DNA of 11,188 nucleotides from an uncultured Hyphomicrobiales bacterium (GTDB lineage Bacteria > Pseudomonadota > Alphaproteobacteria > Rhizobiales > Rhizobiaceae). The notes under the pieces are model-generated. The model was given only the letters and a program-made list of their open reading frames with translations. It was not told where the DNA came from and searched no databases. The DNA lies in contig CALUBX010000155.1 in NCBI GenBank assembly GCA_943914405.1, forward strand, positions 1 through 11,188, written 5' to 3'. The number at the start of each line of letters is the position of its first letter. The stretch's first letter is position 1. This document shows, piece after piece, positions 1-6,030 of this stretch. The position numbers and the translations under genes were made by a program.

Positions 1-586
1 CCAGATAGGCGCTCATCGCACCCGTCGGCGGAGCGATGGACATGTCGTTGTCGTTGAGGATGACGATCAGCCGCGCGTCGAGGGCGCCGGCATTGTTGAG
101 CGCCTCATAGGCCATGCCGGCTGACATGGCGCCGTCGCCGATCACCGCGATGACATTGCGCTTCGAATGCGAGAGGTCGGCTGCAACCGCCATGCCGAGG
201 CCGGCGGAGATCGACGTGGACGAATGCGCCGCGCCGAACGGGTCGTATTCGCTTTCGGCGCGTCGGGTGAAACCAGACAGTCCGTTTTCCTGGCGCAGGG
301 TACGGATCCGGTCGCGCCGGCCGGTCAGGATTTTGTGCGGATAGCACTGGTGGCCCACGTCGAAGATCAGCCGGTCGTCCGGCGTATTGAAGACCTTGTG
401 GATGGCGATCGTCAGTTCCACCACGCCAAGCCCAGCGCCCAGATGTCCGCCGGTGCGCGACACGGCATCGATCATCTCGTCGCGCACTTCGCGGGCAAGC
501 TGAGGCAGCTCGCGGTCGTCGATCTGGCGAAGATCGGCAGGAAGCTTGACCTGATCAAGCAGCGGAGTCGCGGGGAAGGATGTCAC
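1..586 (-). CDS. dxs: 1-deoxy-D-xylulose-5-phosphate synthase, N-terminal part (runs off left edge)
   Basis: Thiamin-diphosphate enzyme that condenses pyruvate with glyceraldehyde-3-phosphate to give DXP, the first step of the MEP isoprenoid pathway and a precursor of thiamin and pyridoxal. The window holds 195 codons of a protein that is usually about 640 residues. Visible motifs are GGHLGAGLG (residues 46-54, His48), DVGHQCYPHKILTGR with His79 (counterpart of the E. coli active-site His80), and the ThDP motif GDGAMSAG starting at residue 150 and ending with Asn180 in NDND. The start is GTG at 586, preceded by GAGAAGG about ten bases upstream. The same frame has a stop near 656 and no better start between. 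The pirin gene ends about 100 bases upstream, so dxs may be read from that transcript; I see no clear promoter in the gap. Product identity is certain; the exact start is likely. Confidence 0.96.
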   Translation of the reverse strand, partial: MTSFPATPLLDQVKLPADLRQIDDRELPQLAREVRDEMIDAVSRTGGHLGAGLGVVELTIAIHKVFNTPDDRLIFDVGHQCYPHKILTGRRDRIRTLRQENGLSGFTRRAESEYDPFGAAHSSTSISAGLGMAVAADLSHSKRNVIAVIGDGAMSAGMAYEALNNAGALDARLIVILNDNDMSIAPPTGAMSAYL

Positions 587-688
587 GGAAGCTGGGCCTT
601 CTCTTTTGTCGGCGTAAGCGCGTCTTCTCCACAGATGAGAAGGAAGCAGGCTTTTTCAAGTTTTACGAGCCAAGGTTTCTAATCGTTT

Positions 689-1612
689 TCAGCCGGCGGG
701 CAAGGGTACAAACTCTTCCTCATCCCCCGGAACGATGTCGAAACGGCCCGTCCTCCACTCTTCCTTGGCCTGCTCTATCCGCTCCTTCGAAGAAGAGACG
801 AAGTTCCACCAGATATAGCGCTTTCCGGAAAGCGCCGCGCCCCCGAAGAGCATGAGATGGCATCCGGCGTCTCCCGCCCGGAGGCTGATCTCGTCTCCAG
901 GGCGAAACACCAGAAGCTGGTCGGGCGCAAAGCGGTCGCCAGCCACGATCAGCTCGCCGGAGAGCACGTAGGCGGCCCGTTCCTCGTGTTGCGCGGGAAA
1001 GGGGAAGTACCGCCCCGGCGCCAGGCGAAGATCCGCATAAAGCGTGTCGGTTAAGGTCGCGACCGGTGAGTCTAGACCGGCGAAGGATCCGATAACCACC
1101 CGGCCGGAGGCGCCGTCCCAGTCGATGATCGGCATCTCCTCGCGGGCTGTGTGAGCGAACCGCGGGTCCATCTCTTCCCTGCCTTCGGGAAGGGCCAGCC
1201 AGGTCTGCAGGCCCGACATCGACAAGGGGTGCCCGCGCAGGTTTTCCGGCGTACGTTCGGAATGGACGATCCCGCGCCCAGCGGTCATCAGGTTGATGTC
1301 GCCCGGCTTGATGACGAGTTCGGTGCCGAGACTGTCGCGGTGCTTGATTTCGCCATCGAACAGATAGGTGACGGTGGAAAGGCCGATATGCGGATGCGGC
1401 TTGACGTCGAGCGCCTGATCCGGCCGCAGAATGGCGGGTCCCATCCGGTCGAAGAAGATGAAGGGTCCGACAAGCCGGCGTTGCCGCGTCGGAAGTGCCC
1501 TGCGGACCTCGAACCCGCCGATATCGCTCGATCGCGGAATGATCAGGTTCTCGATCGCATCGCAGGCAAAGGCATCGCCGGGAGCCGGGTCGGTACCGGG
1601 GAAAAACGACAT
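689..1612 (-). CDS. Pirin family protein (bicupin)
   Basis: A 307-residue two-cupin protein of the pirin family. Members are iron-binding; some are quercetin 2,3-dioxygenases and others act as redox-sensing co-regulators, so the substrate cannot be read from sequence. The N-terminal cupin keeps the metal ligands: His73 and His75 in PHPHIGLS, and His117 and Glu119 in GRGIVHSE. The second cupin lies at about residues 180-270 (LAPGRYFPFP to FGGAAL), followed by the usual C-terminal WWNFVSSS segment. The ATG at 1612 is the only possible start nearby, because an in-frame TAA lies six bases upstream. No Shine-Dalgarno sequence precedes it, and the end of the broken hepT gene is only ten bases upstream, which suggests translational coupling in the ancestral arrangement. 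Downstream comes dxs on the same strand. Family assignment is secure; physiological role is unknown. Confidence 0.93.
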   Translation of the reverse strand: MSFFPGTDPAPGDAFACDAIENLIIPRSSDIGGFEVRRALPTRQRRLVGPFIFFDRMGPAILRPDQALDVKPHPHIGLSTVTYLFDGEIKHRDSLGTELVIKPGDINLMTAGRGIVHSERTPENLRGHPLSMSGLQTWLALPEGREEMDPRFAHTAREEMPIIDWDGASGRVVIGSFAGLDSPVATLTDTLYADLRLAPGRYFPFPAQHEERAAYVLSGELIVAGDRFAPDQLLVFRPGDEISLRAGDAGCHLMLFGGAALSGKRYIWWNFVSSSKERIEQAKEEWRTGRFDIVPGDEEEFVPLPAG

Positions 1613-1622
1613 GGGTTACTCG

Positions 1623-1984
1623 CTAAAGCGTTTCCTGGTCTTGCGGATACTGCGCCAGGAAGGCTTCGAGTTCAACGAGAAGCGGCGGGAGACGCTCCAT
1701 CACGGTCGTCCAAATGACCGAATTCAGAACGCCGCCATAATCGGGGCGTAGAACATTGCCGAGATTTCGAATGGCAAGCCAGTCATGCCCGGCGAACAAC
1801 TCTTCGGCTAATGAACCGAGTTTGACTGCCGCTTCAGAAATACGCGAGAAACATCGCTCGACCGTGTCACGGACAAGTCGATTTGCGCATAGGCGTCTGA
1901 ATCCATTCCCCGAGTATATTCGAGGATCGCGGCGCCGTTTTCGACGATATCACGCATCCGGGTGAGCGGACGTTTAGAAGGCAA
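1623..1984 (-). pseudogene. HepT-like HEPN toxin (DUF86), broken by a one-base deletion
   Basis: Remnant of a HEPN-domain toxin of the MntA-HepT type; family members are ribonucleases. From a TTG start at 1984, overlapping the 3' end of mntA, the frame reads MPSKRPLTRMRDIVENG and then AILEYTRGMDSDAYAQIDL. It then goes out of frame and stops at 1808-1810 after 58 residues. From about 1876 another frame continues the homology as VRDTVERCFSRISEAAVKLG and runs to the TAG at 1623-1625, ending in LPPLLVELEAFLAQYP. Restoring one base near 1876-1878 gives AQIDLVRDTVERC and a 120-residue protein, the normal length for the family. In the second half the usual RHDY-type motif reads RPDY: the His codon is Pro (CCC at 1743-1745) while the following Tyr is kept. 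The gene is therefore doubly damaged. A single sequencing error could fake the frameshift but would not explain the lost His. Confidence 0.82.
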
Positions 1985-2285
1985 CAGCTCGATCCTGTTC
2001 TATGGAACGCCGCACATTCTCCTTCTGAATCGGTTCGGCGATCACATCGACGTTTTCGTATCCGGTAATCTCAGTGATACGCTCCTGCAGGATCGCCAAG
2101 GCGCTGAAATAGCCGAGACCTGACTCTATGACGGGCTCTGAAAACTTGACCAGAACATCGAGATCCGACTCCGCCGTCGCCTCTCCCCTGGCCACGGAGC
2201 CAAAGATCGACATATGCTCCGCACCCGCGGCGCGCAGTTCGTCCTCGTGCTCCCTCAATTTGGCGATGACCAGGTCCCTATCCAT
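1974..2285 (-). CDS. MntA-like nucleotidyltransferase antitoxin
   Basis: A 103-residue minimal nucleotidyltransferase of the MNT family. In characterised MntA-HepT pairs this protein adds AMP units to a Tyr of the HEPN toxin and so silences it. The signature G-S-X10-D-X-D is exact: Gly29-Ser30 in IFGSVARGEATAESDLD, with Asp41 and Asp43 as metal ligands. A third carboxylate, Asp80, lies in ENVDVI. I chose the ATG at 2285. A TTG at 2294 is in frame, but it would lie inside the likely -10 box, and neither start has a Shine-Dalgarno sequence. The 3' end overlaps the toxin start by eleven bases, the usual arrangement for this pair. The antitoxin is intact although its toxin partner is broken, so it is now an orphan unless another HepT exists in the genome. 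The pair sits between xseB and the pirin gene. Confidence 0.88.
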   Translation of the reverse strand: MDRDLVIAKLREHEDELRAAGAEHMSIFGSVARGEATAESDLDVLVKFSEPVIESGLGYFSALAILQERITEITGYENVDVIAEPIQKENVRRSIEQDRAVAF

Positions 2286-2292
2286 GGCGGAC

Positions 2293-2321
2293 AATATAGT
2301 GGAACCGGCCGAATTGGTCGA
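2293..2321 (-). promoter_or_regulatory. Candidate promoter of the mntA-hepT pair
   Basis: On the minus strand, TCGACC (2316-2321, four of six to TTGACA) and TATATT (2293-2298, five of six to TATAAT) are separated by exactly 17 bases. Transcription would begin about seven bases beyond the -10 box, at 2285-2287, on or just before the ATG at 2285. That would give a leaderless or nearly leaderless mRNA, which fits the lack of a Shine-Dalgarno sequence. It would also give pirin and dxs a promoter of their own, separate from xseB. This is a sequence match only. Confidence 0.42.
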
Positions 2322-2354
2322 GAGTCCTCAGGCAGTACCCGAAATCAGCGCCGG

Positions 2355-2621
2355 CTACTCGCCGTCCAGAGGCTCGACACCCGCGGGATTGCCCGAACGG
2401 TCGAGGCGGATCTTTTCAATCCGGTTTTCGGCTGCCGTCAGCAGCTTCTCGCAATGCTTTTTCAGGGCCTCGCCGCGCTCGTAGATGGCGATGGATTCGT
2501 CGAGCGCCACGTCGCCGCGCTCGAGCCGCGCCACGATGCTTTCCAGCTCCGCCACAGCTTTCTCGAAGGAATAGCCGCTCACATCGCTGCCGCTCACGCC
2601 AACGTCGGTGGTCTCGGTCAT
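2355..2621 (-). CDS. xseB: Exodeoxyribonuclease VII small subunit
   Basis: Small subunit of exonuclease VII, which with the large subunit XseA (not in this window) degrades single-stranded DNA to oligonucleotides. The protein is 88 residues, the usual size. It shows the diagnostic core: SFEKAVAELESIVARLERGD (residues about 18-37), VALDESIAIYERGEALKKHC (38-57), then LLTAAENRIEKI. Together these form the helical hairpin that wraps the large subunit. The ATG at 2621 lies three bases after the stop of the deacetylase gene and is preceded by GAGAGGATAAGGA, a strong ribosome binding site inside the end of that gene. The two genes are therefore in one operon. The acidic C-terminal tail (VEPLDGE) is variable in the family. 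Confidence 0.96.
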   Translation of the reverse strand: MTETTDVGVSGSDVSGYSFEKAVAELESIVARLERGDVALDESIAIYERGEALKKHCEKLLTAAENRIEKIRLDRSGNPAGVEPLDGE

Positions 2622-2624
2622 TCC

Positions 2625-3557
2625 TTATCCTCTCATCAAACGGCAGATGTGCAGGCCTGCCGATTCTGCCAGTCCTTCCAGATCATAACCACCCTCCAGC
2701 AGGCTGACGACCCGGTTGTTGGCGTATTTCCCAGCAATTTCCATGACACGGCCGGTCGCCCAGTCGAAGTCGTTGCCGACCAGGTTGATCTGCGCGAGCG
2801 GGTCGCGGTGGTGGGCGTCGAAACCGGCCGAGATGATGATGAAGTCGGGCCGGAAGTTCTCGAGCGCCGGCAGCACGCGAGAGCGGAAGGCCTCGTGAAA
2901 ATGCTCGCTCCCCGTGTCGGGAGAGAGCGGCGCATTGACGATATTGTTCTTCGTGCCGGTCTCGTCCTTGGCGCCGGTGCCGGGATAGAGCGGCATCTGG
3001 TGCGTGGACGCGAATAGGACGGAAGGGTCGTTCCAGAAGATGTCCTGGGTGCCGTTGCCGTGATGCACGTCCCAATCGACGATCGCGACGCGCTCCACTC
3101 CGTATTTCTGCTGTGCGTGCCGGGCGGCGATGGCCGCATTGTTGAACAGGCAGAAGCCCATCGCCTTGTTCCGCTCGGCATGATGCCCCGGTGGACGGCT
3201 CGCTACAAAGGCATTATCCACTTGGCCCGAGAGCACGTCGTCTACCGCCGCGAGCGCGCCGCCGATTGCGGTCAGCGCCACCTGCAGGCTCTTCGGGCTC
3301 ACATAAGTGTCCGCCTCGATCTGCCGGATCGTATCCTCCTCCGGAATCTCGCGCATCACCGCGCGCAGATGCTCCTCCGGATGCGCGAGCAGAACGGCAT
3401 CCTCATTGGCTTGCGGCGCGGTTTTCCGGTCGAGCTTTTCGAAGTTCGGATGCTGAAGGGCGATTGACAGCGACCGCAGCCGATCCGCCCGCTCCGGATG
3501 GCCCGGCGGCGTGTTGTGCTCGAGGAAGATGTCGTGCTCATAAAGGCGCGTGGTCAT
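2625..3557 (-). CDS. Histone deacetylase family protein (zinc-dependent deacetylase)
   Basis: A 310-residue zinc amidohydrolase of the arginase/deacetylase fold, close to bacterial class II HDAC-like amidohydrolases and acetylpolyamine amidohydrolases. It should remove acetyl groups from a lysine or amine substrate that cannot be told from sequence. All catalytic elements are present: the His-His pair in RPPGHHA (His125, His126), GFCLFNN (134-140), the zinc ligands Asp163 and His165 in DWDVHHGNGT, Asp247 in SAGFDAHHRDPL, and the catalytic Tyr291 in EGGYDLEGL. The N-terminal HPERADRL motif (residues 20-27) is also typical. No signal peptide is seen, so it is cytoplasmic. The start is ATG at 3557, with GAGG ten bases upstream. 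It is the first gene of the leftward run, with xseB three bases downstream, and is divergent from the thioesterase gene. Confidence 0.94.
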   Translation of the reverse strand: MTTRLYEHDIFLEHNTPPGHPERADRLRSLSIALQHPNFEKLDRKTAPQANEDAVLLAHPEEHLRAVMREIPEEDTIRQIEADTYVSPKSLQVALTAIGGALAAVDDVLSGQVDNAFVASRPPGHHAERNKAMGFCLFNNAAIAARHAQQKYGVERVAIVDWDVHHGNGTQDIFWNDPSVLFASTHQMPLYPGTGAKDETGTKNNIVNAPLSPDTGSEHFHEAFRSRVLPALENFRPDFIIISAGFDAHHRDPLAQINLVGNDFDWATGRVMEIAGKYANNRVVSLLEGGYDLEGLAESAGLHICRLMRG

Positions 3558-3580
3558 GGGCTGCCGGCCTCGTGAATGGA

Positions 3581-3595
3581 CGTCCGGAACGGACG
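3581..3595. promoter_or_regulatory. Perfect 6-bp inverted repeat between the divergent deacetylase and thioesterase genes
   Basis: CGTCCG-GAA-CGGACG forms six-base arms around a three-base centre. It lies about 24 bases upstream of the deacetylase ATG, in the 148-base gap 3558-3705 that must hold the promoters of both divergent genes. It could be an operator or a short hairpin in the 5' leader of the deacetylase mRNA. No regulator is recognised. The rest of the gap holds only a weak candidate promoter for the thioesterase gene. Confidence 0.3.
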
Positions 3596-3653
3596 CCGCT
3601 GGACATGGCGCAGATGCAGTCCTTTTTCAAGCCGGCGGCGCTTGATGGAAAGG

Positions 3654-3682
3654 TTGTTTCGGCAGACAGACTGGGCTTAAAT
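3654..3682 (+). promoter_or_regulatory. Weak candidate promoter of the thioesterase gene
   Basis: TTGTTT (3654-3659) and TTAAAT (3677-3682) are separated by 17 bases, matching the sigma-70 consensus at three and four of six positions. Transcription would start near 3689, giving a leader of about 17 bases that contains the GGGGGAG ribosome binding site of the GTG start at 3706. Spacing and position are good but the hexamers are poor. Confidence 0.3.
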
Positions 3683-3705
3683 GTCGGCAAAGCCGGGGGA
3701 GCAGA

Positions 3706-4113
3706 GTGGGCAAAGAGCCAAGCAAGGTGCCAAATAAGGTACACGAGTTTCGGGTGCCGTATCGCGACATCGACGTGAACGGCGAAATGTTCCGCGCCGC
3801 TTATGTGGTCCGGGCGGAGGAGGCGGTGACCGAGTTCTGGCGGCGGCGCAAGGGCAGGGATGACCCGTGGTTCGATGTGGCCAAGGTCAATTCGACCTTC
3901 CATTCGCCGCTGAAGCTGGGGGATCTCGTCCACATGCATGTCGGCGTCAGCAAGATCGGCGGCAAGACCGCCGGCTTCACCGTCCATATGACTCGGGATG
4001 GCGAGGCGGTCGCGGAGACGGAGGTGGTGTGGGCCGCCTGCAACCCTGAAACCCGTGAGCCGATCGCACTTCCCGAGGAGTTGCGCGACTGGCTTTATCA
4101 GTTCCTGGATTAA
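3706..4113 (+). CDS. Hotdog-fold acyl-CoA thioesterase (4HBT family)
   Basis: A 135-residue protein of the 4-hydroxybenzoyl-CoA thioesterase (YbgC/FadM-like) group, expected to hydrolyse an acyl-CoA; the acyl chain cannot be predicted. The N-terminal motif VPYRDIDVNGEMFRAAYV (residues 17-34) matches the family pattern YxDxDxxGxxxxxxY, with Asp23 in the position of the catalytic aspartate. The middle (FHSPLKLGDLVHMHVGVSKI, then GFTVHMTRDGEAVAETEVVW) gives the long beta-strands of the hotdog sheet. The start is GTG at 3706, with GGGGGAG seven to eight bases upstream. No in-frame ATG is available before the motif. The gene is divergent from the deacetylase and converges on bioY, with only 13 bases between the two stops, so no separate terminator fits there. 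The family is clear; specificity is unknown. Confidence 0.88.
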   Translation: MGKEPSKVPNKVHEFRVPYRDIDVNGEMFRAAYVVRAEEAVTEFWRRRKGRDDPWFDVAKVNSTFHSPLKLGDLVHMHVGVSKIGGKTAGFTVHMTRDGEAVAETEVVWAACNPETREPIALPEELRDWLYQFLD

Positions 4114-4126
4114 AAGGCCGGCGGTT

Positions 4127-4690
4127 CTAGGCGCGCTGCGGCAGCAGGGGATAGCCGACCATGACGGCCCGTCCCGTCAGCGCCGCGATCACGGCCTTCA
4201 GCGCGTCGCCGGGAATGAAGGCAAGCGAGCCGAGAAAGGCCTTGGAGAAACCAATTCCGGTCACCAGCGCGAGATAGGTAATCCCGAAGGCGTAGAGAAC
4301 CACAACGCCGCCCATCAGGGCCGAGACGAAGAAGCCCGCGCCCTGCACCAGTCCGGTCTGCTCGCGCTTGACCAATCTTTCGCTCAAGAAGCCGGTCACG
4401 AAGGCGGCAGCCACCCAGCCGATCAGGTAGCCGGTCGTCGGAGCCGCAAAAACGCCGAGACCGCCGCGACCGCCCGAGAGGACGGGAAGGCCGATGGCAG
4501 CCAGGAGAAGTACGAGCAGGACGGCGATCGTGCCTCGCTTGGTGCCCAGAACGACGCCCGCAAGCATGACCCCCAGCGACTGGGCGGTGATCGGAACGGG
4601 GATGAAGCCGAGCATGATGGGCGGCAACAGCCCCAGCACGACGATGATCGCAGCGAAAAGCGCTGCCAGAACCAGATCGCGGGTCAACAT
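4127..4690 (-). CDS. bioY: Biotin-binding S component of ECF transporter
   Basis: BioY is the integral membrane protein that captures biotin. With BioM and BioN it forms an energy-coupling-factor importer; alone it can act as a slower transporter. The protein is 187 residues from the ATG at 4690 and almost entirely hydrophobic, consistent with six membrane helices. Family landmarks are FIPVPITAQSLGVMLAG after the first helix, then AAIGLPVLSGGRGGLGVF and APTTGYLIGW in the biotin-pocket region, and IPGDALKAVIAA near the end. An in-frame GTG at 4708 would add six residues, but AAGGAG at 4700-4705 lies nine bases before the ATG and would be inside that longer reading, so ATG is chosen. It is the last gene of bioMNY, 32 bases after bioN. 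Confidence 0.93.
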   Translation of the reverse strand: MLTRDLVLAALFAAIIVVLGLLPPIMLGFIPVPITAQSLGVMLAGVVLGTKRGTIAVLLVLLLAAIGLPVLSGGRGGLGVFAAPTTGYLIGWVAAAFVTGFLSERLVKREQTGLVQGAGFFVSALMGGVVVLYAFGITYLALVTGIGFSKAFLGSLAFIPGDALKAVIAALTGRAVMVGYPLLPQRA

Positions 4691-4699
4691 GGAATGCGG

Positions 4700-4705
4700 C
4701 TCCTT
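4700..4705 (-). promoter_or_regulatory. bioY: Ribosome binding site deciding the bioY start
   Basis: AAGGAG on the minus strand, nine bases before the ATG at 4690. It overlaps the first codons after the alternative GTG at 4708, which has no comparable site of its own. Confidence 0.7.
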
Positions 4706-4722
4706 CACATGGGCTTGGTCGG

Positions 4723-5328
4723 CTACTTCTGCCTGCGCAGTCCGCGGGCGTCAATCGCCGAAGCGATTTCGTCTGCGTTGCGCAGGGTCAGGATGATCAT
4801 GGGCACGGCTGTGGTCATCATTCGCGGCTTAAGGCCGCGGGCATGGTGGGCGTCGCGCACTGCCTGGTACCGAGCAAGCACTTCCGGCACAAAGCGAACC
4901 ACCAGTCCCACCGCAAGGCCAATATCGGCCGCTTTGAGCAGTCTCATCCGTTCGAGCGGCGTGGCAAGCGCAGTGATCTCGGTCATGAAATCGGAAATGC
5001 TGGTGGTCGCCGTCACGGCTGCCGCAAGCAGCATCAGGCTTGTCAGCCGCAGCACGAAAATCCCCGCTTGGGCGGCGCTGTCTGCCACGAGGGTGAACAG
5101 TCCGACGATGACTATGGTGAGAAGGACAGGCCGAAGCCTCTGCCAGCTCTCGCGCAAAGGCAGGCGCAGCAGGAGGTAGATGACGGCGCTTGCTACACAA
5201 AGGACTCCCAGAAATGCCGGCGATCGAGAGGCGAACAGGATCAAGCTCAGGGCCGCCAAGCTCAGGATCTTCGCCCGCGGCGACATCCGGTGCAGAAGCG
5301 AGTTCCCGCTGACATAGAGCGTCCTCAT
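4723..5328 (-). CDS. bioN: ECF transporter T component for biotin uptake
   Basis: BioN is the transmembrane coupling protein that links the ATPase BioM to the biotin-binding BioY. The protein has 201 residues, with hydrophobic helices at roughly 20-35, 37-55, 66-85, 88-108 and near 131-148. The two Ala-Arg-Gly motifs that mark the coupling helices of T components are present: AHHARGLKPR (ARG at 163-165) and AIDARGLRRQ (ARG at 194-196). These insert into grooves of the ATPase. The ATG at 5328 overlaps the bioM stop as ATGA, so the two genes are translationally coupled. The order bioM-bioN-bioY is the one known from rhizobia. The assignment to biotin, not another vitamin, rests on the neighbouring bioY. 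Confidence 0.93.
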   Translation of the reverse strand: MRTLYVSGNSLLHRMSPRAKILSLAALSLILFASRSPAFLGVLCVASAVIYLLLRLPLRESWQRLRPVLLTIVIVGLFTLVADSAAQAGIFVLRLTSLMLLAAAVTATTSISDFMTEITALATPLERMRLLKAADIGLAVGLVVRFVPEVLARYQAVRDAHHARGLKPRMMTTAVPMIILTLRNADEIASAIDARGLRRQK

Positions 5329-6005
5329 GCGGCGGCCGTCTCCCTATAGAATCGGATGACCTCGTCCGGAACGCCGTCCGCCGCAACCCGCCCGTCTTCA
5401 AACATCAGGACCCTGTCGAACCCCGAGAGAAGATCCAGGTCATGGCTGATGACGATGACATCCTCGTCAAGCGCAGCCAGTGTATCCACAACGATGCGAC
5501 GGTTGCGCAGATCCAGCTGGTTGGTAGGCTCGTCCATGATCAGGATCGGCGGTTCGGTGACGAGGACGGAGGCGAGCGCCGCCAGTTGCAGCTCACCGCC
5601 GGAAAGCTCGTGCGCGCGGCGCTCCGCCAGATGAAGAATGCCGAACCGAGAGAGGACGCGATCCACGGCCGCATCGATCTGCGGTTTCGAGAGCCGTCTC
5701 CCTTGCAGTCCGATGGCAATGTCCTCGCGCAGGATCGGCAGGATGATCTGGTTTTGCGGGTTCTGGAAAATGAAGCCGATCTTCCCGCGGGCGCGATCCG
5801 CATCTCCGACCGTATCGAGCCCGTTGACGATCACGCGGCCGGCCGCAGGTTTCGCGAGGCCGTTGATGAGCCGTGCAAACGTGGTTTTGCCGGATCCGTT
5901 GAGGCCGATCACGCCGATCCGCCGTTCGGAGAGCGACAGGGTCAGCGGATGGAGCACCGTTCGCGCGTCATAGCGCACTTCTGCCTGTTCGAAACGGATG
6001 TTCAC
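5325..6005 (-). CDS. bioM: ECF transporter ATPase for biotin uptake
   Basis: BioM is the ABC-type ATPase that powers biotin import through BioN and BioY. The protein has 226 residues, with every nucleotide-binding element in order: Walker A GLNGSGKTT (34-42), Q-loop FQNPQNQ (80-86), signature LSGGE (134-138), Walker B ILIMDEPTNQLD with Glu159, and the H-loop His188 in ISHD. FQNPQNQ is characteristic of ECF-type ATPases. The start is GTG at 6005, with GGGAG nine bases upstream. It heads the operon; bioN follows with a four-base overlap. No bioBFDA biosynthesis genes are in the window, so this locus covers uptake only. A palindrome with a -10-like core lies about 27 bases upstream and may carry control by a biotin regulator. 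Confidence 0.95.
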   Translation of the reverse strand: MNIRFEQAEVRYDARTVLHPLTLSLSERRIGVIGLNGSGKTTFARLINGLAKPAAGRVIVNGLDTVGDADRARGKIGFIFQNPQNQIILPILREDIAIGLQGRRLSKPQIDAAVDRVLSRFGILHLAERRAHELSGGELQLAALASVLVTEPPILIMDEPTNQLDLRNRRIVVDTLAALDEDVIVISHDLDLLSGFDRVLMFEDGRVAADGVPDEVIRFYRETAAA

Positions 6006-6030
6006 GCCTGCAAGCTCCCGCGGTTTGGGC

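Noticed and set aside
1870..1882. Programmed frameshift as the reason for the two hepT frames
   Set aside because: No slippery heptamer, no downstream hairpin that I can see, and such recoding is not known for this family; a deletion is simpler.
2214..3017. Plus-strand open frame of 267 codons across mntA, xseB and the deacetylase
   Set aside because: It crosses three real minus-strand genes and their gaps and has no recognisable domain.
3576..3680. 34-codon Arg-rich small frame (ATG 3576) in the deacetylase-thioesterase gap
   Set aside because: No ribosome binding site; it contains the inverted repeat and the candidate promoter; composition looks random.
3605..3778. 57-codon frame starting MAQMQSFFKPAALDG that overlaps the thioesterase start
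   Set aside because: The beginning looks protein-like, but there is no ribosome binding site and its end overlaps the conserved thioesterase N-terminus in another frame.
4114..4126. Terminator between the thioesterase and bioY
   Set aside because: Only 13 bases separate the stops and no hairpin followed by a T-run is seen; the same holds for 7311-7319 between the glycosylase and glgB.
3998..5179. Long plus-strand open frame of 393 codons opposite bioY and bioN
   Set aside because: It lies antisense to two clear membrane-protein genes, its translation is low-complexity and Arg/Gln/Asp-rich, and it resembles no family. High GC makes such shadow frames common.
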